Origin: Owenia fusiformis
Taxonomy: Eukaryota > Annelida > Polychaeta > Sabellida > Oweniidae
Length of the DNA: 64,000 bases
NCBI GenBank assembly: GCA_903813345.2
Contig: CAIIXF020000005.1
Span: 13,581,375-13,645,374 of the forward strand
Direction of reading: 5' to 3'
The notes beneath the pieces are model-generated. The model was given only the letters and a program-made list of their open reading frames with translations. It had not been told where the DNA came from and searched no databases. Positions 50,171-61,623 of this stretch are shown here, in pieces. Position 1 is the first letter of the stretch. Each line of letters begins with the position of its first letter. Made by a program: the position numbers and the translations under genes.

Positions 50171-50260
50171 TCAATAGATTTGAAACTGATACTATTATGA
50201 ATATCATGATACATCTTAGAACCAAGCGGGACGATGTACCTTTCTCGCAAGAGGGCAATT

Positions 50261-50569
50261 TTATCCAACCCGATTCAACCTCAATGTCACATTTATGTTA
50301 CCCAAGTGCTTTTGTTGAGCCTTTCGTAAACTGTACAGAGCAACGGGTGATAATATAACATAACTAAACTGGATCCACTTGAGTACTTGTAATCTATAGT
50401 AAATGCATGGTTCCATCACTGAGTATGGAGCTGTTGCTCTTTTGTAGCTTACTTTAGCCACAACTACTGCTAAATGATAACCAGGATTTAAAAATAAGAA
50501 ATTGATCCTAAGAGCAGGTATATGTGTGTCCAGTGTGAAATAACGTATATTAGTGTTAGAAGAATCCAA
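50261..50569 (-). other. Unrecognised 102-codon open frame
   Basis: The frame lies between the two duplication copies. Its composition (KRATAPYSVMEPCIYYRL) is somewhat protein-like, but I recognise no family and find no convincing splice sites. Chance cannot be excluded, and a decayed retroelement fragment is another option. Confidence 0.15.
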
Positions 50570-51323
50570 TGGTTAACTAAATCCCCGAAATGGATGCTTC
50601 AATGCAAACTTACTTATGTGGATAGGTTGATTGGTGGATGGGTGCATGAATGGATGCATGAGATTGATACATCACAACACGATAGTACAAGATGAATAAA
50701 AAGGATTAATTACTTGAAATGTTACAACTCTCTGCCACAATCTATTATTTGTGACTCTACAAAATATTTATCTGCATATTTAATATTTACCTGCCACATG
50801 ACATGACATGTCAGTTGACATGATACCAATTTATACTTAATACAACATAGTCATATTAATCATTGACATTGATGTCATCTTCAGCATTACAATAATGACA
50901 TACTTGCCACTTAAATACCATAATTCTAATTAACGTAACTCAATTAGATTCTACCTGTGTTTTCAAATCATGCTGGATCCCATGACAACGAATTAAAAAT
51001 TAAAGAAATGATATTTGTGACGAGCAAATATCTAGCATTTTATTAAATAATTTTCTTTTCTGAATTGAAAGTTATTAGAATATAAGCAAACTTATAAGAT
51101 TGAGTGACGTGAATGAAACGTATGTTTCAACAAGTGATCAATGTCACAATGCATACACACTGTCAATGAGTGTGTCAGCAGGTGATTAATAATTATTCAG
51201 AAATATCAAACTATTAAATGGCATGATGACGTGAGGAAATTACTCTGAGCTCAAAAGTACATTCACGTTCCTGCTCACTGTTGGTACCTCACCAGCGAAC
51301 TGACAAGCAACGCTTTATCTAAT

Positions 51324-51638
51324 GGTACGTTCACACCAACGGCGCTTTGATGGCGCTTTAAAGCGGCTTGTAAAGCGGCAACAAAGCGTAACAAAGCTTA
51401 ATTAAAGCGTCGGGGTCGTAATAGGTCGTAGAAAAGCTCGGGAGTAATGCGGGATATTCGGCAAGAGCGCTAAAAAATTTAAAAAAAATTTAATCAAACT
51501 TTGTTACGCTTTGGTGCCGCTTTACAAGCCGCTTTAAAGCGCCATCAAAGCGACGTTGGTATGAAGAAAAATGACAAAAATGACGGCGCTTTGCTCGCCG
51601 ATTTAAAGCGTGGCATTCGCCGTTGGTGTGAACGTACC
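51324..51638. mobile_element. MITE with nested palindromes of GCTTTAAAGC
   Basis: The perfect terminal inverted repeats GGTACGTTCACACCAACGGC are at both ends. Inside, a second inverted pair (about 51,341-51,396 and 51,500-51,560) is built from 'ggcgctttaaagcggc', 'acaagccgctttaaagcgcc' and 'aacaaagcgtaacaaag'. The adjacent 10-bp flanks match at 8 of 10 positions (tttatctaat and tttatcagat), a possible old target-site duplication. No protein is encoded. Confidence 0.82.
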
Positions 51639-53620
51639 TTTATCAGATAAAATTGACCAACCTGTTGCCAAGCTCACTGTCAGTTGTGTCAAGTTGTGTG
51701 GAGCAAGAATAATTTCCACGACTATCAAGACACACTGGACTCGTTTATCCCAATGCAATAGGAGATTTTCAAAAGATTCGAGTATGACTATCTCCTGACA
51801 AGACTTGAAATAAAGATGAATGGGATGATACTTTTTGAATTAAGCTTTCCAATACACCAGTGCGACTGCTCTGCTTTATATCCTGAAAAAGATCCTTATC
51901 TCGTAGAGAACCAATGAGTTTTTGCTAGATATATCGTTATTTCTATCTAGATATATGGCTACCCGTAAGTAGATATATGATTTTACGATCCCACAGTGGT
52001 ACAATGTTCACTAGTTTGGAATTTAATTTCGTCAGACTCTTGGCCACTGGCAATCGTCCATCAATCAAAACACTCTTCCTCACTTTCAAAGCTCGTTCTT
52101 CATTTGGAAATATGCTAAATCGCAATAAAATTTTGTGATAAACAAACTCATGCCTTAATAACATTCTGTCCGTAGTATCACACAGAGCGTTCTCAAATGT
52201 GGGATAAACGAGAAATATGTTCAGGAGATAGTGATGATGGGAAGATCCATCATAGTCCGACCCCTATTAATCTAGAGTAAAGCTTCAAATTGAGTACCAT
52301 GATTTTATCAATTAACAGCACGTGAAATTAATCTTTGAGTTCGATAAATTGGAATAGGGAGGCGGATTGGGGCAACCTCGGGAAAGCACTCGATAATATA
52401 ATCGTATATTTGTCAAAACACTCTATCAGTAAAGTCAAATGCTACGCATATACCTATACTGAATATTCATTCATCTAGTAGCGTACCAAAGACAAGAGTG
52501 TTTACATTTGTCAAAGCTATCTTAATCTCTGCTGTCATAATAAAACATAGAAAGCTGAGAATGGAGAATGGAAAGTACATACATCCCCGTTTACCTTTAA
52601 TCTTAAGATCCGATTCTACCACGTATGTTGCTAGCTCTTATTAACTTACTGATGATGACCGTTCGAAATTATTTAACTTAGATTATTACGTGCTAGTGAG
52701 TCATTTTTCTAATACGCTTTGACTTTGCTCTTCATTTTGTTTGTAGGTAAAAGCATTATAAAATGGTAAATGCATCCCCGTTGAATCGTAGCCTTTGAAA
52801 GAATTGCAATCAAAGTGGCAAAGGTCAACATGACAATTTTATAGAAAGGAAATATTTCCAAGAATTAGTTTTTGTATACGGTGTTAATGTTTTATTTCCA
52901 TGAAATGGTCATTATAGGATGATTGATCTATCAGCCTTAATGAACAGCATTAATCATCTTGATGAGTTAAATGTAAATATTATGTTCATATTCAATATGT
53001 CTGTTTGTTAGGACAGCGGCGATTGTTCAGACCTGTAGAAGGGATAATTGGACTGAAATGATTCCATTGATAAGCTTCAGTTTAACGGAAGTAATCATTG
53101 CAAACATGTGTATCTGTTTGGATTTGCCATCTCTTAACGCATTCTGGCGGACACCGGGAAGGATATTTTTGGCTGTTACTCTCATTATCTATTGAAAACG
53201 ACTATTCCTTTGAGGTTTTCAGTCGCTCACAATGAACAAAATGTGATATCCTTGAACTTCATTCAAGTCGAATTGATCTCGTTTCCTTTCTGAGATGCAG
53301 GATCTAATTTACTTGACCTGATTTAAATACAGGCTTATTACCCCTTCTAATATTTGACTTTGAGTGTATTACCGTTGATGGCAATCCAAATTATGTTTAA
53401 AGCATGAAGAAAAAGTTCTTTGGAAAATCAATCGTGGTATCCATCATGATTGGATAAGATTGATTGCCTCCTTTACTCGCTACAATACGATATAGTTATG
53501 TCATTTTCTTATAGGAATCTTGTTGGGAACGTTTATCCTACTTATTTCATATGCATACATGCATATCCTAAAACCCGTGATTTGATTTGAAACTACTGTC
53601 GATAATTGTATGGTTTTAAT

Positions 53621-54566
53621 GCTCACAATGTATCATATTTACATAGCCGTACGTGCGTGGTGGTTGTTCAATTTCACAATGTATCATATTTATAGTACTA
53701 GTACATATCCGTACTAGTTTGGTTGTTCAATGTTCACAATATATCGTATTTACATAGCCGCAAGTGTTTGGTGGTTGTTCAATATATCGTATTTATATAG
53801 CCGTGCGTGGTGCTTGTTCAATTTCACAATGTATCATATTTATACAGACCCGTACGTGTTGGTTGTTCAATGTTCACAATATTTCGTATTTACAGAGCCG
53901 CACGTGATTGGTCGTTCAATGTTCACAATGTATCATTATTTATAGTACTACAACATATCCGTACTAGTTTGGTTGTTCAATGTTCACAATATATCGTATT
54001 TACATAGCCGTACGTGTGTGGTGGTTGTTCAATTTCACAATGTATCATATTTATAGCACTACATATCCGTACTTGTTTGGTTGTTCAATGTTCACAATAT
54101 ATCGTATTTATATACATAGCCGCACGTGTTTGGTGGTTGCTCAATATATCATATTTACATAGCCGTACGTGTGTGGTGGTTGGTCAATTTCACAGTGTAT
54201 CATATTTATACACACCCGTACGTGTTGGTTGTCCAATGTTCACAATATATCGTATTTACATAGCCGCACGTGATTGGTCGTTCAATGTTCACAATGTATC
54301 ATATTTATACTACTAGTACATATCCGTACTAGTTTGGTTGTCCAATGTTCACAATATATCGTATTTACATAGCCGCACGTGATTGGTCGTTCAATGTTCA
54401 CAATGTATCATATTTATCGTACTAGTACATATCCGTACTAGTTTGGTTGTCCAATGTTCACAATATATCGTATTTACATAGCCGCATGTGTTTGGTGGTT
54501 GTTCAATATATCATATTTACAAAGCCTTATGTGTGTGGTGTTTGTTCAATTTCACAATATATCATA
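53621..54566. repeat. 52-bp satellite array, segment 1
   Basis: The repeated unit contains 'ttgttcaatgttcacaatgt', 'atcatatttacatagccgta' and 'cgtgtgtggtgg'. In this segment, units reading 'atatcgtatttacatagccg' alternate with 'gtatcatatttatagtacta'. Open frames in all three plus frames (for example 53,730-54,316) are repeat translations and are not genes. Confidence 0.93.
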
Positions 54567-55652
54567 CGAGGGGTGATCAATAAGTAATGGACGCTTTTTT
54601 ACACAGATGCTTTTTATAGACCAATCCCTTCGATTTTCTTCGCAGTGATACATCATTCAATTATCTATCAACTCTGAAGATTTGAAGACAAAATATATAA
54701 AACATGTTAATATATCCTTATTTCCGTGAAGGAGGTACAGGTACCCCGGGACCGACATTTACGTCACATATTCTGAAGCTGTTTTAGCTTGTTTAACATG
54801 CAATGCAGTTGAATGCAGGCTGAACAAAACAAACCATTATGGTCATGAATTACCCCATTTTGTTTTGCCATAGTTGATTTAGATTATTTTATCATCACTA
54901 TGTGGTATTCATGCCACATTCATTCCACAGGGCCCTCTAAATAGGTTCCATCAACTGCTACATGTACACAATTCCTCATCCTCTCAACTCAAGATTGTGA
55001 GACAAGGCTGAATCCATTCTCTGACATGGTAGCAAGACGCAGTTGCACGGGTTGTTTTATTTCATCAATGTCAATAAACCTGCGTCCTTTCTCTATAGAA
55101 ATAAGTAGTATAGAAATAAACAAGTCACATGTGAGCAGATCTGGACAATATGGTACGTCGGCCAAGGGCTCAATTTTGAGGCCCAGGGATATTGTTTTCT
55201 GAACATTTTGAGATCTGTGGGCAGGTGCATTGTTCATATGGAGTAGGGTGTTCCCTTCTCTCACCACCCCTTTCTTCCACAATTCTTTCTCAAATTGACC
55301 TGCAAACCCCTTCCATACAACACTCTGACATCACAATACTTTCTGTTTATGTGTTACCAGTCAGCAAGAAATTTCAAACAACACAACACTTGTTGCAAAT
55401 AAAAAGTTCAAATCTAACCGAAATTTACCAAACTGGCTAAAAACTGAATATGTGACGTAAATGTCGGTCCCGGGGTACCTGTACCTCCTTCACGGAAATA
55501 AGGATATGTCAATATGTATTATATGTTTTGTCTTCAAATCTTCAGAATTGATAGATAATTGAATGATGTATCACTGGTAGAAAAATCAAAGGGATTGGTC
55601 TATAAAAGGTATCTGTGTAAAAAAGCGTCCATTACTTATTGATCACCCCTCG
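54567..55652. mobile_element. Mariner-type element 1, long inverted repeats
   Basis: It is bounded by TA duplications (54,565-54,566 and 55,653-55,654). The ends are CGAGGGGTGATCAATAAGTA, extended into inverted repeats of about 207 bp that reach 'gacgtaaatgtcggtcccgg'. It inserted into the 52-bp satellite. It contains a minus-strand transposase fragment but is too short (1,086 bp, over a third of it inverted repeat) to encode a complete enzyme. Confidence 0.92.
54989..55282 (-). pseudogene. Mariner transposase fragment 1
   Basis: About 97 codons match the second half of a mariner-type DDD transposase: LLHMNNAPAHRS (normally H-D/MD-NAPAH), PYCPDLLTCD (the YSPDLxPCD motif) and GRRFIDIDEI. Full-length enzymes have about 340 residues, and the N-terminal helix-turn-helix domains are absent. 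The catalytic Asp of the NAPAH motif reads Asn here, so even the retained part would be inactive. Upstream codons continue in another frame. Confidence 0.85.
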
Positions 55653-55654
55653 TA

Positions 55655-56335
55655 TTTATACACACCCGTACGTGTTGGTTGTTCAATGTTCACAATATAT
55701 CGTATTTACAGCCGCACGTGATTGGTCGTTCAATGTTCACAATGTATCATATTTACATACCCGTGCGTGTGTGGTAGTTGTTAAATTTTCACAATGTACC
55801 CGTACGTGTGTGGTGGTTGTTCAATGTTCACAATGTGTCATATTCACATACCCGTACGTGTTATGTGGTTGTTTGATTTTCACAATGTGTCATATTTACA
55901 TACCCGTATGAGTTATGTGGTTGTTCAATGTTCACAATGTGTCATATTTACATACCTGTACGTGTGTGGTGGTTGTTCAATGTTCACATTGTATCATATT
56001 TACATACCCGTACGTGTAGGGTGGTTGTTCAATGTTCACAATGTGTCATATTTACATACCTGTACGTGTGTGGTTGTTGTTCAATGTTCACATTGTATCA
56101 TATTTACATACCCGTACGTGTTGGGTGGTTGTTCAATGTTCACAATGTATCATATTTACATAACCATACGTGTGTTATGTCATTTTCTTATAGGATCTAT
56201 GTTCAATGTTCACAATTTATCACATCCAAACAGCCATACGTGTGTGGTGGTTGTTACATGTATCATATTTACATACCCGTACGTCTGCTGTGGTGGCTGT
56301 TAATGTTCACAGTATATCATATTTACATAGCCATA
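55655..56335. repeat. 52-bp satellite array, segment 2
   Basis: Period 52 bp is directly countable: 'ttcacaatg' or 'ttcacattg' recurs at 55,827, 55,879, 55,931 and 55,983. A stray 'gttatgtcattttcttatag' inside the array (about 56,176) also occurs at 53,495 in the flank, so flanking sequence was captured into the array. Long open frames here (55,639-56,356) are artefacts. Confidence 0.93.
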
Positions 56336-57328
56336 CGAGGGGTGATCAATAAGTAATGGACGCTTTTTTACACAGATGCTTTTTATAGACCAATCCCTTC
56401 GATTTTCTTACCAGTGATACATCATTCAATTATCTATCAACTCTGAAGATTTGAAGACAATATATACATTACATGTTGATATATCCTTATTTCCGTGAAG
56501 GAGGTACAGGTACCCCGGGACCAACATTTACGTCACATATTCTGAAGCTATTTTAGATTGTTTAACGCAATGCAGTTGAATGCAGGCTGAACAAAACAAA
56601 CCATTATGGTCATGAATTACCCCATTTTGTTATGCCATAGTTGATTTTGAATATTTTATCATCACTATGTGCTATTCATGCCACATTCATTCCTCAGGGC
56701 CCTCTAAATAGGTTCCATCAAGTGCTACATGTACACAATTCCTCATCCTCTTAACTCAAGATTGTAAGACAAGGCTGAATCCATTCTCTGACATGGTAGC
56801 AAGATGCAGTTGCACGGGTTGTTTTATTTCATCAATGTCAATAAACCTGCGTCCTTTTTCTACAGAAATAAGTAGTATAGAAATAAACAAGTCACATGTG
56901 AGCAGATCTGGACAATATGGTGCATTGGCCAAGGGCTATATTTTGAGGTCCAGGGATATTGTTTTCTGAACATTTTGAGATCTGTGGGCAGGTGCATTGT
57001 CCATATGGAGTAGGTTGTTCCCTTCTATCACCACCCCTTTCTTCCACAATGCTTTCTCAAATTGACCTGCAAACCCCTTCCATACATCACTTCCAACACA
57101 ACACTTGTTGTATATAAAACTGAATATGTGACATAAATGTCGGTCCCGGGGTACCTGTACCTCCTTCACAGAAATAAGGATATATCAATATGTATTATAT
57201 ATTTTATCTTCAAATCTTCAGAATTGATAGATAATTGAATGATGTATCACAGGTAGGAAAATCAAAGGGATTGGTCTATAAAAAGTATCTGTCTGAAAAA
57301 GCGTCCATTACTTATTGATCACCCCTCG
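56336..57328. mobile_element. Mariner-type element 2, long inverted repeats
   Basis: It has the same family and termini as element 1, with TA duplications (56,334-56,335, 57,329-57,330). At 993 bp it is missing about 90 bp of internal sequence compared with element 1. It also lies inside the 52-bp satellite. Flanking satellite bases differ between the two copies, which favours two insertions over a copy of the whole block. Confidence 0.92.
56936..57169 (-). pseudogene. Mariner transposase fragment 2
   Basis: About 77 codons contain VWKGFAGQFEKALWKKG and LLHMDNAPAHRSQNVQ, the central catalytic block. The Asp of the MDNAPAH motif is retained, unlike in fragment 1, but the frame breaks soon after (LDLKI then stop) before the third catalytic Asp region. 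It is a non-functional remnant. Confidence 0.85.
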
Positions 57329-57330
57329 TA

Positions 57331-57530
57331 TGTGTGTGGTTGTTCAAGGTTCATAATTTATCACATCCACATAGCCGTACGTGTGTGGTTGTTCAATGTT
57401 TACATGTATCATATTTACATAGTCGTACGTGTGTAGTTGTTAAATGTTCACGATGTATCATATTTACATTGCTGTACTTGTGTGGTTGTTCAATGTTCAC
57501 AAATCACAATGTATCACATTCATCATATCT
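57331..57530. repeat. 52-bp satellite array, segment 3
   Basis: The last, more diverged units ('ttgttcaatgtttacatgta', 'catagtcgtacgtgtgtag') fade into unique DNA. Overlapping open frames are repeat translations. Confidence 0.85.
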
Positions 57531-58655
57531 AATGAATATTACAGCAGTCGCTGCCAAATTATCTTGGAAATATTGGGAGTCATTGGATTAAGCAAGACAT
57601 ATTTGCCCATACGATACCCTTGTGTCTGTCAGCCTTCAAAAACGTCGTAATCAACCAAGAAAAAGCAAAGTAAATGAACTCATGCCATAATAAAAGTTAT
57701 AAAGATCGTTGCATTTTTGTGGCCTCGTCTATATTCAGGATATTAAACTGCATTATTAGCTCATAAAACCATGTTTATCAATATTATTTCATTTTCTTCA
57801 TTTTCCCTTCTGAAAAATGCCTCAGATGATTTGACAAGTATTATTTTTACTTTCTCCCGAAAAAAACATTGTGAAAATGAGCTCGGTGTCAAGTACAATT
57901 CATAATTTTAAGTGAAAGATGTTTTGCCTCTTTATAAGTTCATTTTACAACATCTTGGTTTTCAGTTTACGTTTGTCAATAGTAAACGTAACGTCATTTA
58001 TTGCAAAATTATACCTAGCTACTGAGAAGTCCTCACAACGCATGTCAATATGTATACATTAAATCGTAAAACAAAATCCTGATACAAGAACCCGTCTTAC
58101 TTTCAAGATACGCACTTCTTCCATCGATCAATGAATTAAGATTAACTTAGCCTTGGGAATTATTGCAAATTGATTTTAATTTTAGGTATCTCTCAGGTTC
58201 CTATGACCTTCAACGGCAATGGTTTATTAAAATATAAGTAAGATTCCCTTCTGACACGTCCGTTAATCATGTTTTGTCTTCGTCTTCTCAATCAGCTAGT
58301 AAATCAGAACTAATAGCATTCATCCAAAAATGATGCTATTATACTTTGTTCGAAAGGAGGTGTTCCAGTATTGTAAACGATTTCGAATAGTCATTAGGAA
58401 CCAAGGTCAGCACGACTTTCAGTATTATATTTTAATTATTGCCCTTTATGTACAAATATGCGTATACACTGAATGTTGTTTCAACTCACATGGGGAAATG
58501 TATATTACAAATATCCGTTAATTGACGAAATTGAGGCTAAAACTGAAAACTTGTAACATCACATAGATGCAAGATGGTATGCTTTTAGCTGTTTTAACGT
58601 AGCAAGGTTGCTGATCTTTACCATTGGATGATTAAAGTAATCTTATTAAAAAAAA

Positions 58656-58961
58656 TTAGAGCACTTTTGGATCGCCCCTCGTATATCGGTTGCCAATATT
58701 TGGCCATATGGATACTAGCCTAGTATTCTCCTGATGACCATTCGGAGATATTTTTGGGATAATTGCGTCGGCTTTTACTGATAAATTAGTGTATGTAGCT
58801 TGATGGATCAAGATTGCATCGGCTTTGCTGATGGATGTTGACCCTTTGATCCGCTTATGGACTGGATTATGTCCACCCCGCATCATTTGAGACTTGTATG
58901 AATCTACAGCTATTTTTGATGTCCAAGGATTGGTTATCAATTTAAATTTACACTTCAACAT
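58656..58961 (-). other. Unrecognised open frame with internal repeat
   Basis: This 101-codon frame has a short internal repeat (KADAILI and KADAIIP). The plus strand at 58,670 reads 'gatcgcccctcgta', close to the mariner terminus found at 55,652 and 57,328, so this may be the edge of a third, decayed element. No protein family is recognised. Confidence 0.25.
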
Positions 58962-60042
58962 GTATTGTAATAATACTTCAGTGTCCTTGGTTTCGGATTG
59001 TGGTAATGGTGCTTGTGGTAATATAATGGTTGAAGTGGGATAAAGACACTGTTTCTTTTCACGTTAAATCATGGTTTGTGTGTCGGGGATTGTTTTCCTC
59101 TTGACTGGTGTATATTTAGAAGTTGTCTTTTCTTCTTGCTATATTCTGTAACACGTTGGGGCCCTGTAATACGTTTGCACCCATATTTACAAATCTGTTC
59201 GAAAAATGTCTCAACGAAAACCGTTCAGAAACGCAATTTGCCCGGATTTCTGTATTATTCATTATCTTTTTGCATTGATGCTTTACATGTAAGGTTCTTA
59301 CATATAGTCGATTATATGAAATAGTTCATCACTGTTTTACCAATTGAACACTCTGTCTACAAAAAAAACGCATGACGATTCTATCAGAGAGATGGTTATT
59401 CCAAAAATAACGGGTAAATTTTCTTTTGTGACCTTGCATAAAAGAAGATCCATTGAAAGAGTGAGTTTGCCACATCCCGGTGATTGATTCGAAACTAACC
59501 TACCTTTTAACGACTTGAGAAATATATCATCTTTACAAGCGAGAAATAACAGTTGATATTGAAATTTTTATTGCAATTACTTAACGGGCTGCAGTAAAGC
59601 ATTTAATAGTAGCTTTAATTGCACAGGTAAAGTGCTATTTCGTTTGAGAAACATAAGATTAATGGTCTTGTTTGACCATTGTATCCTTATCCCCAACAAT
59701 GTATAATTGTTTTTGCTTCCTGAACTCGTAAATTAATTAATTAGTTACATCAGTAATGTTATCGATTCAATTATTCCCACGATATCTTCAAATTGGACAA
59801 AGTTCTTTTAATATGAATCACCGTGTCTTTTAACTAGTTCTACCTTTTCGAATAATATTACAGTTTTTATGATGGTAAGCATTTGTGATCCAATTTGAAG
59901 TACCTCTCATGGCCTAATTGTGTGAACCTGAACTAAATGCCACGTATTGTTAAGCAGCTGATCACATCGAAGTGAATACTACCCTAAACCCTTTCTGTCA
60001 TGAGTGGTCCATGATTTTCAACTGCACATTTTGATTTTCAAG

Positions 60043-60249
60043 GCGGAATCAACGGAATATTTCTCACTCAGAAAGTGCAGACGATGCTCTCTTGGATGCG
60101 CTGTCAAACACATGGAAAGGGTAACAATGACACCATGTCATGGACCAACTTCTCAGAAAGAATATGTTCCAGAAGGGCGCATTTTTATCCAATCTCAATG
60201 TATTGAATGCAGCAACGTAATCGACGCATGGAGTCAATTGTGTTATTAA
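60043..60249 (+). CDS. Candidate cysteine-rich exon (TNF-receptor-like spacing?)
   Basis: After a plausible acceptor (cacattttgattttcaag, ending 60,042) an open frame of 68 codons has CRRCSLGC, TPCHGP and CIECSNVIDAWSQLC. The C-x2-C spacing followed later by C-x2-C and a further Cys recalls TNF-receptor-type repeats, but pairing is incomplete. The frame ends in TAA just after the last Cys, without an obvious donor. It could be a terminal or decayed exon, or chance. No partner exons were found. Confidence 0.22.
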   Translation, partial: AESTEYFSLRKCRRCSLGCAVKHMERVTMTPCHGPTSQKEYVPEGRIFIQSQCIECSNVIDAWSQLCY

Positions 60250-61620
60250 CGTTACTGAATCTTGCTTACACTTCCATCATAAACAAGATACTAAATAACA
60301 AAGCCTCAAAGGTTTCAATCAAAAGATTATGCATATATAAAACGGGGTGATACAGGATCATGATAATAACCTAATTGCCAGTCTTATATCTTCTCTTTAC
60401 CTATCATTTTCACACAGTAATAAAACAAAGGATAAAGATCCAGGGATTTCTTTTATCTAGCAAAGCACCGTTCACTTACTTCCACACGTGACACAAGAAT
60501 GATTGGCTCCCAGAATGCAATCTCGATATTTTCCAACAATGAAAATCTCGTTATTGTCTAACAGTAACTGGCTATAAAATCAGCCAGCTATTCTTGATCA
60601 CTTCTTGTGTGTTTTGAATTTTCTTTATTGTGTAATAAGACAAAAGCTTGTGATTCAAAATCTGAAGTGAAAACGGCGATTCTTAATTTTGAATTTCGTA
60701 ATCGCGACATCTTTCAAGATCGAGTTTGTCTAATACTCGGAGCTCGGTAATTATGTACCGAGCGAAACGAAAGAATACCGAGATTACATTATTGGTGCCG
60801 AGACTCCTATTTATGACATATATATTGCCTTCTGAAATCAGAATTTAACCGTATTTAGATGGATTTGTTTTCTCTGCACTCATGATCATGATGATCTCAT
60901 ATATCAATCATGTCCATAACTCTTTATTACATCATTACACCCAGCCGATTATTTGCCAGTGGGGGATAGAGACTCGCAGTTAATATAACCTAAGTATTCA
61001 ACCGACGTGTCATCGAGTGAAATACAATTCTTTGCAAGTACTTGTGCGGTCTTTTGGGTCACCCACATATATTCGACTGTATAGTATTTGACACATAATC
61101 TCGAAATACTTGGGTCAATTCAGAATAGTCGGACACAAGTCAAAACACTTTGACAGCAAAGAACGATTGGGCTTCCACAAACATAATTTTATTCCGGAGA
61201 TCCGATTTGACAATATAGTTGAGCAAACGAGGGTTTAAAGAATGAAGCTATTTATCCCAGGGTTTTGATATACCATTAGAAATGGAAACGTGCTGTTACA
61301 AAATTGACCAATAAGTGCTTTCTTGAATGTTTTCTAAACACAAAAATGTCGACGGGAAAGATATTTGAATTTCTTTGGAAGAGCTTGAAAATATTATTCA
61401 AGAAGACTGTTGACCCCTAACTTGTGATGGACGACATCGAGCTGTTTTTCATCAAATTAACCCCCTTGTGATGACATGGTTAATAAGACAACGTTGTTAC
61501 AAGTGAACCTTCGTATGCACGCCGGATCCTTTAAGCTGTCATTCTCACCCTTTAAATGAGTGCTTTTAGGACAAATTGTGTCATTTATTTTTCATTGAGG
61601 ATTGGACTTTGAAGCTCCTG
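60250..61620. other. Intergenic DNA, nothing recognised
   Basis: A small inverted group of 'ctcggtaatta' and 'taccgag' motifs lies at 60,737-60,805. Otherwise no gene or element is seen. Confidence 0.4.
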
Positions 61621-61623
61621 TTA

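Larger units (their letters stand above)
50969..59745. repeat. Tandem duplication, copy B
   Basis: This is the second copy of the 42-50 kb unit, in direct orientation and starting 8,822 bp after copy A. It differs by large insertions, mainly the 52-bp satellite with two mariner elements (53.6-57.5 kb), and by a MITE at 51,324 that copy A does not show at the matching position. Similarity is uneven along the unit and highest at 52,677-53,133. Confidence 0.8.

Noticed and set aside
53730-56356. Long overlapping plus-strand open frames with repeated CGGCSMFTMYHIYIPVR-like peptides
   Set aside because: They are translations of the 52-bp satellite in several frames at once. There is no splice context, and no single frame is favoured.
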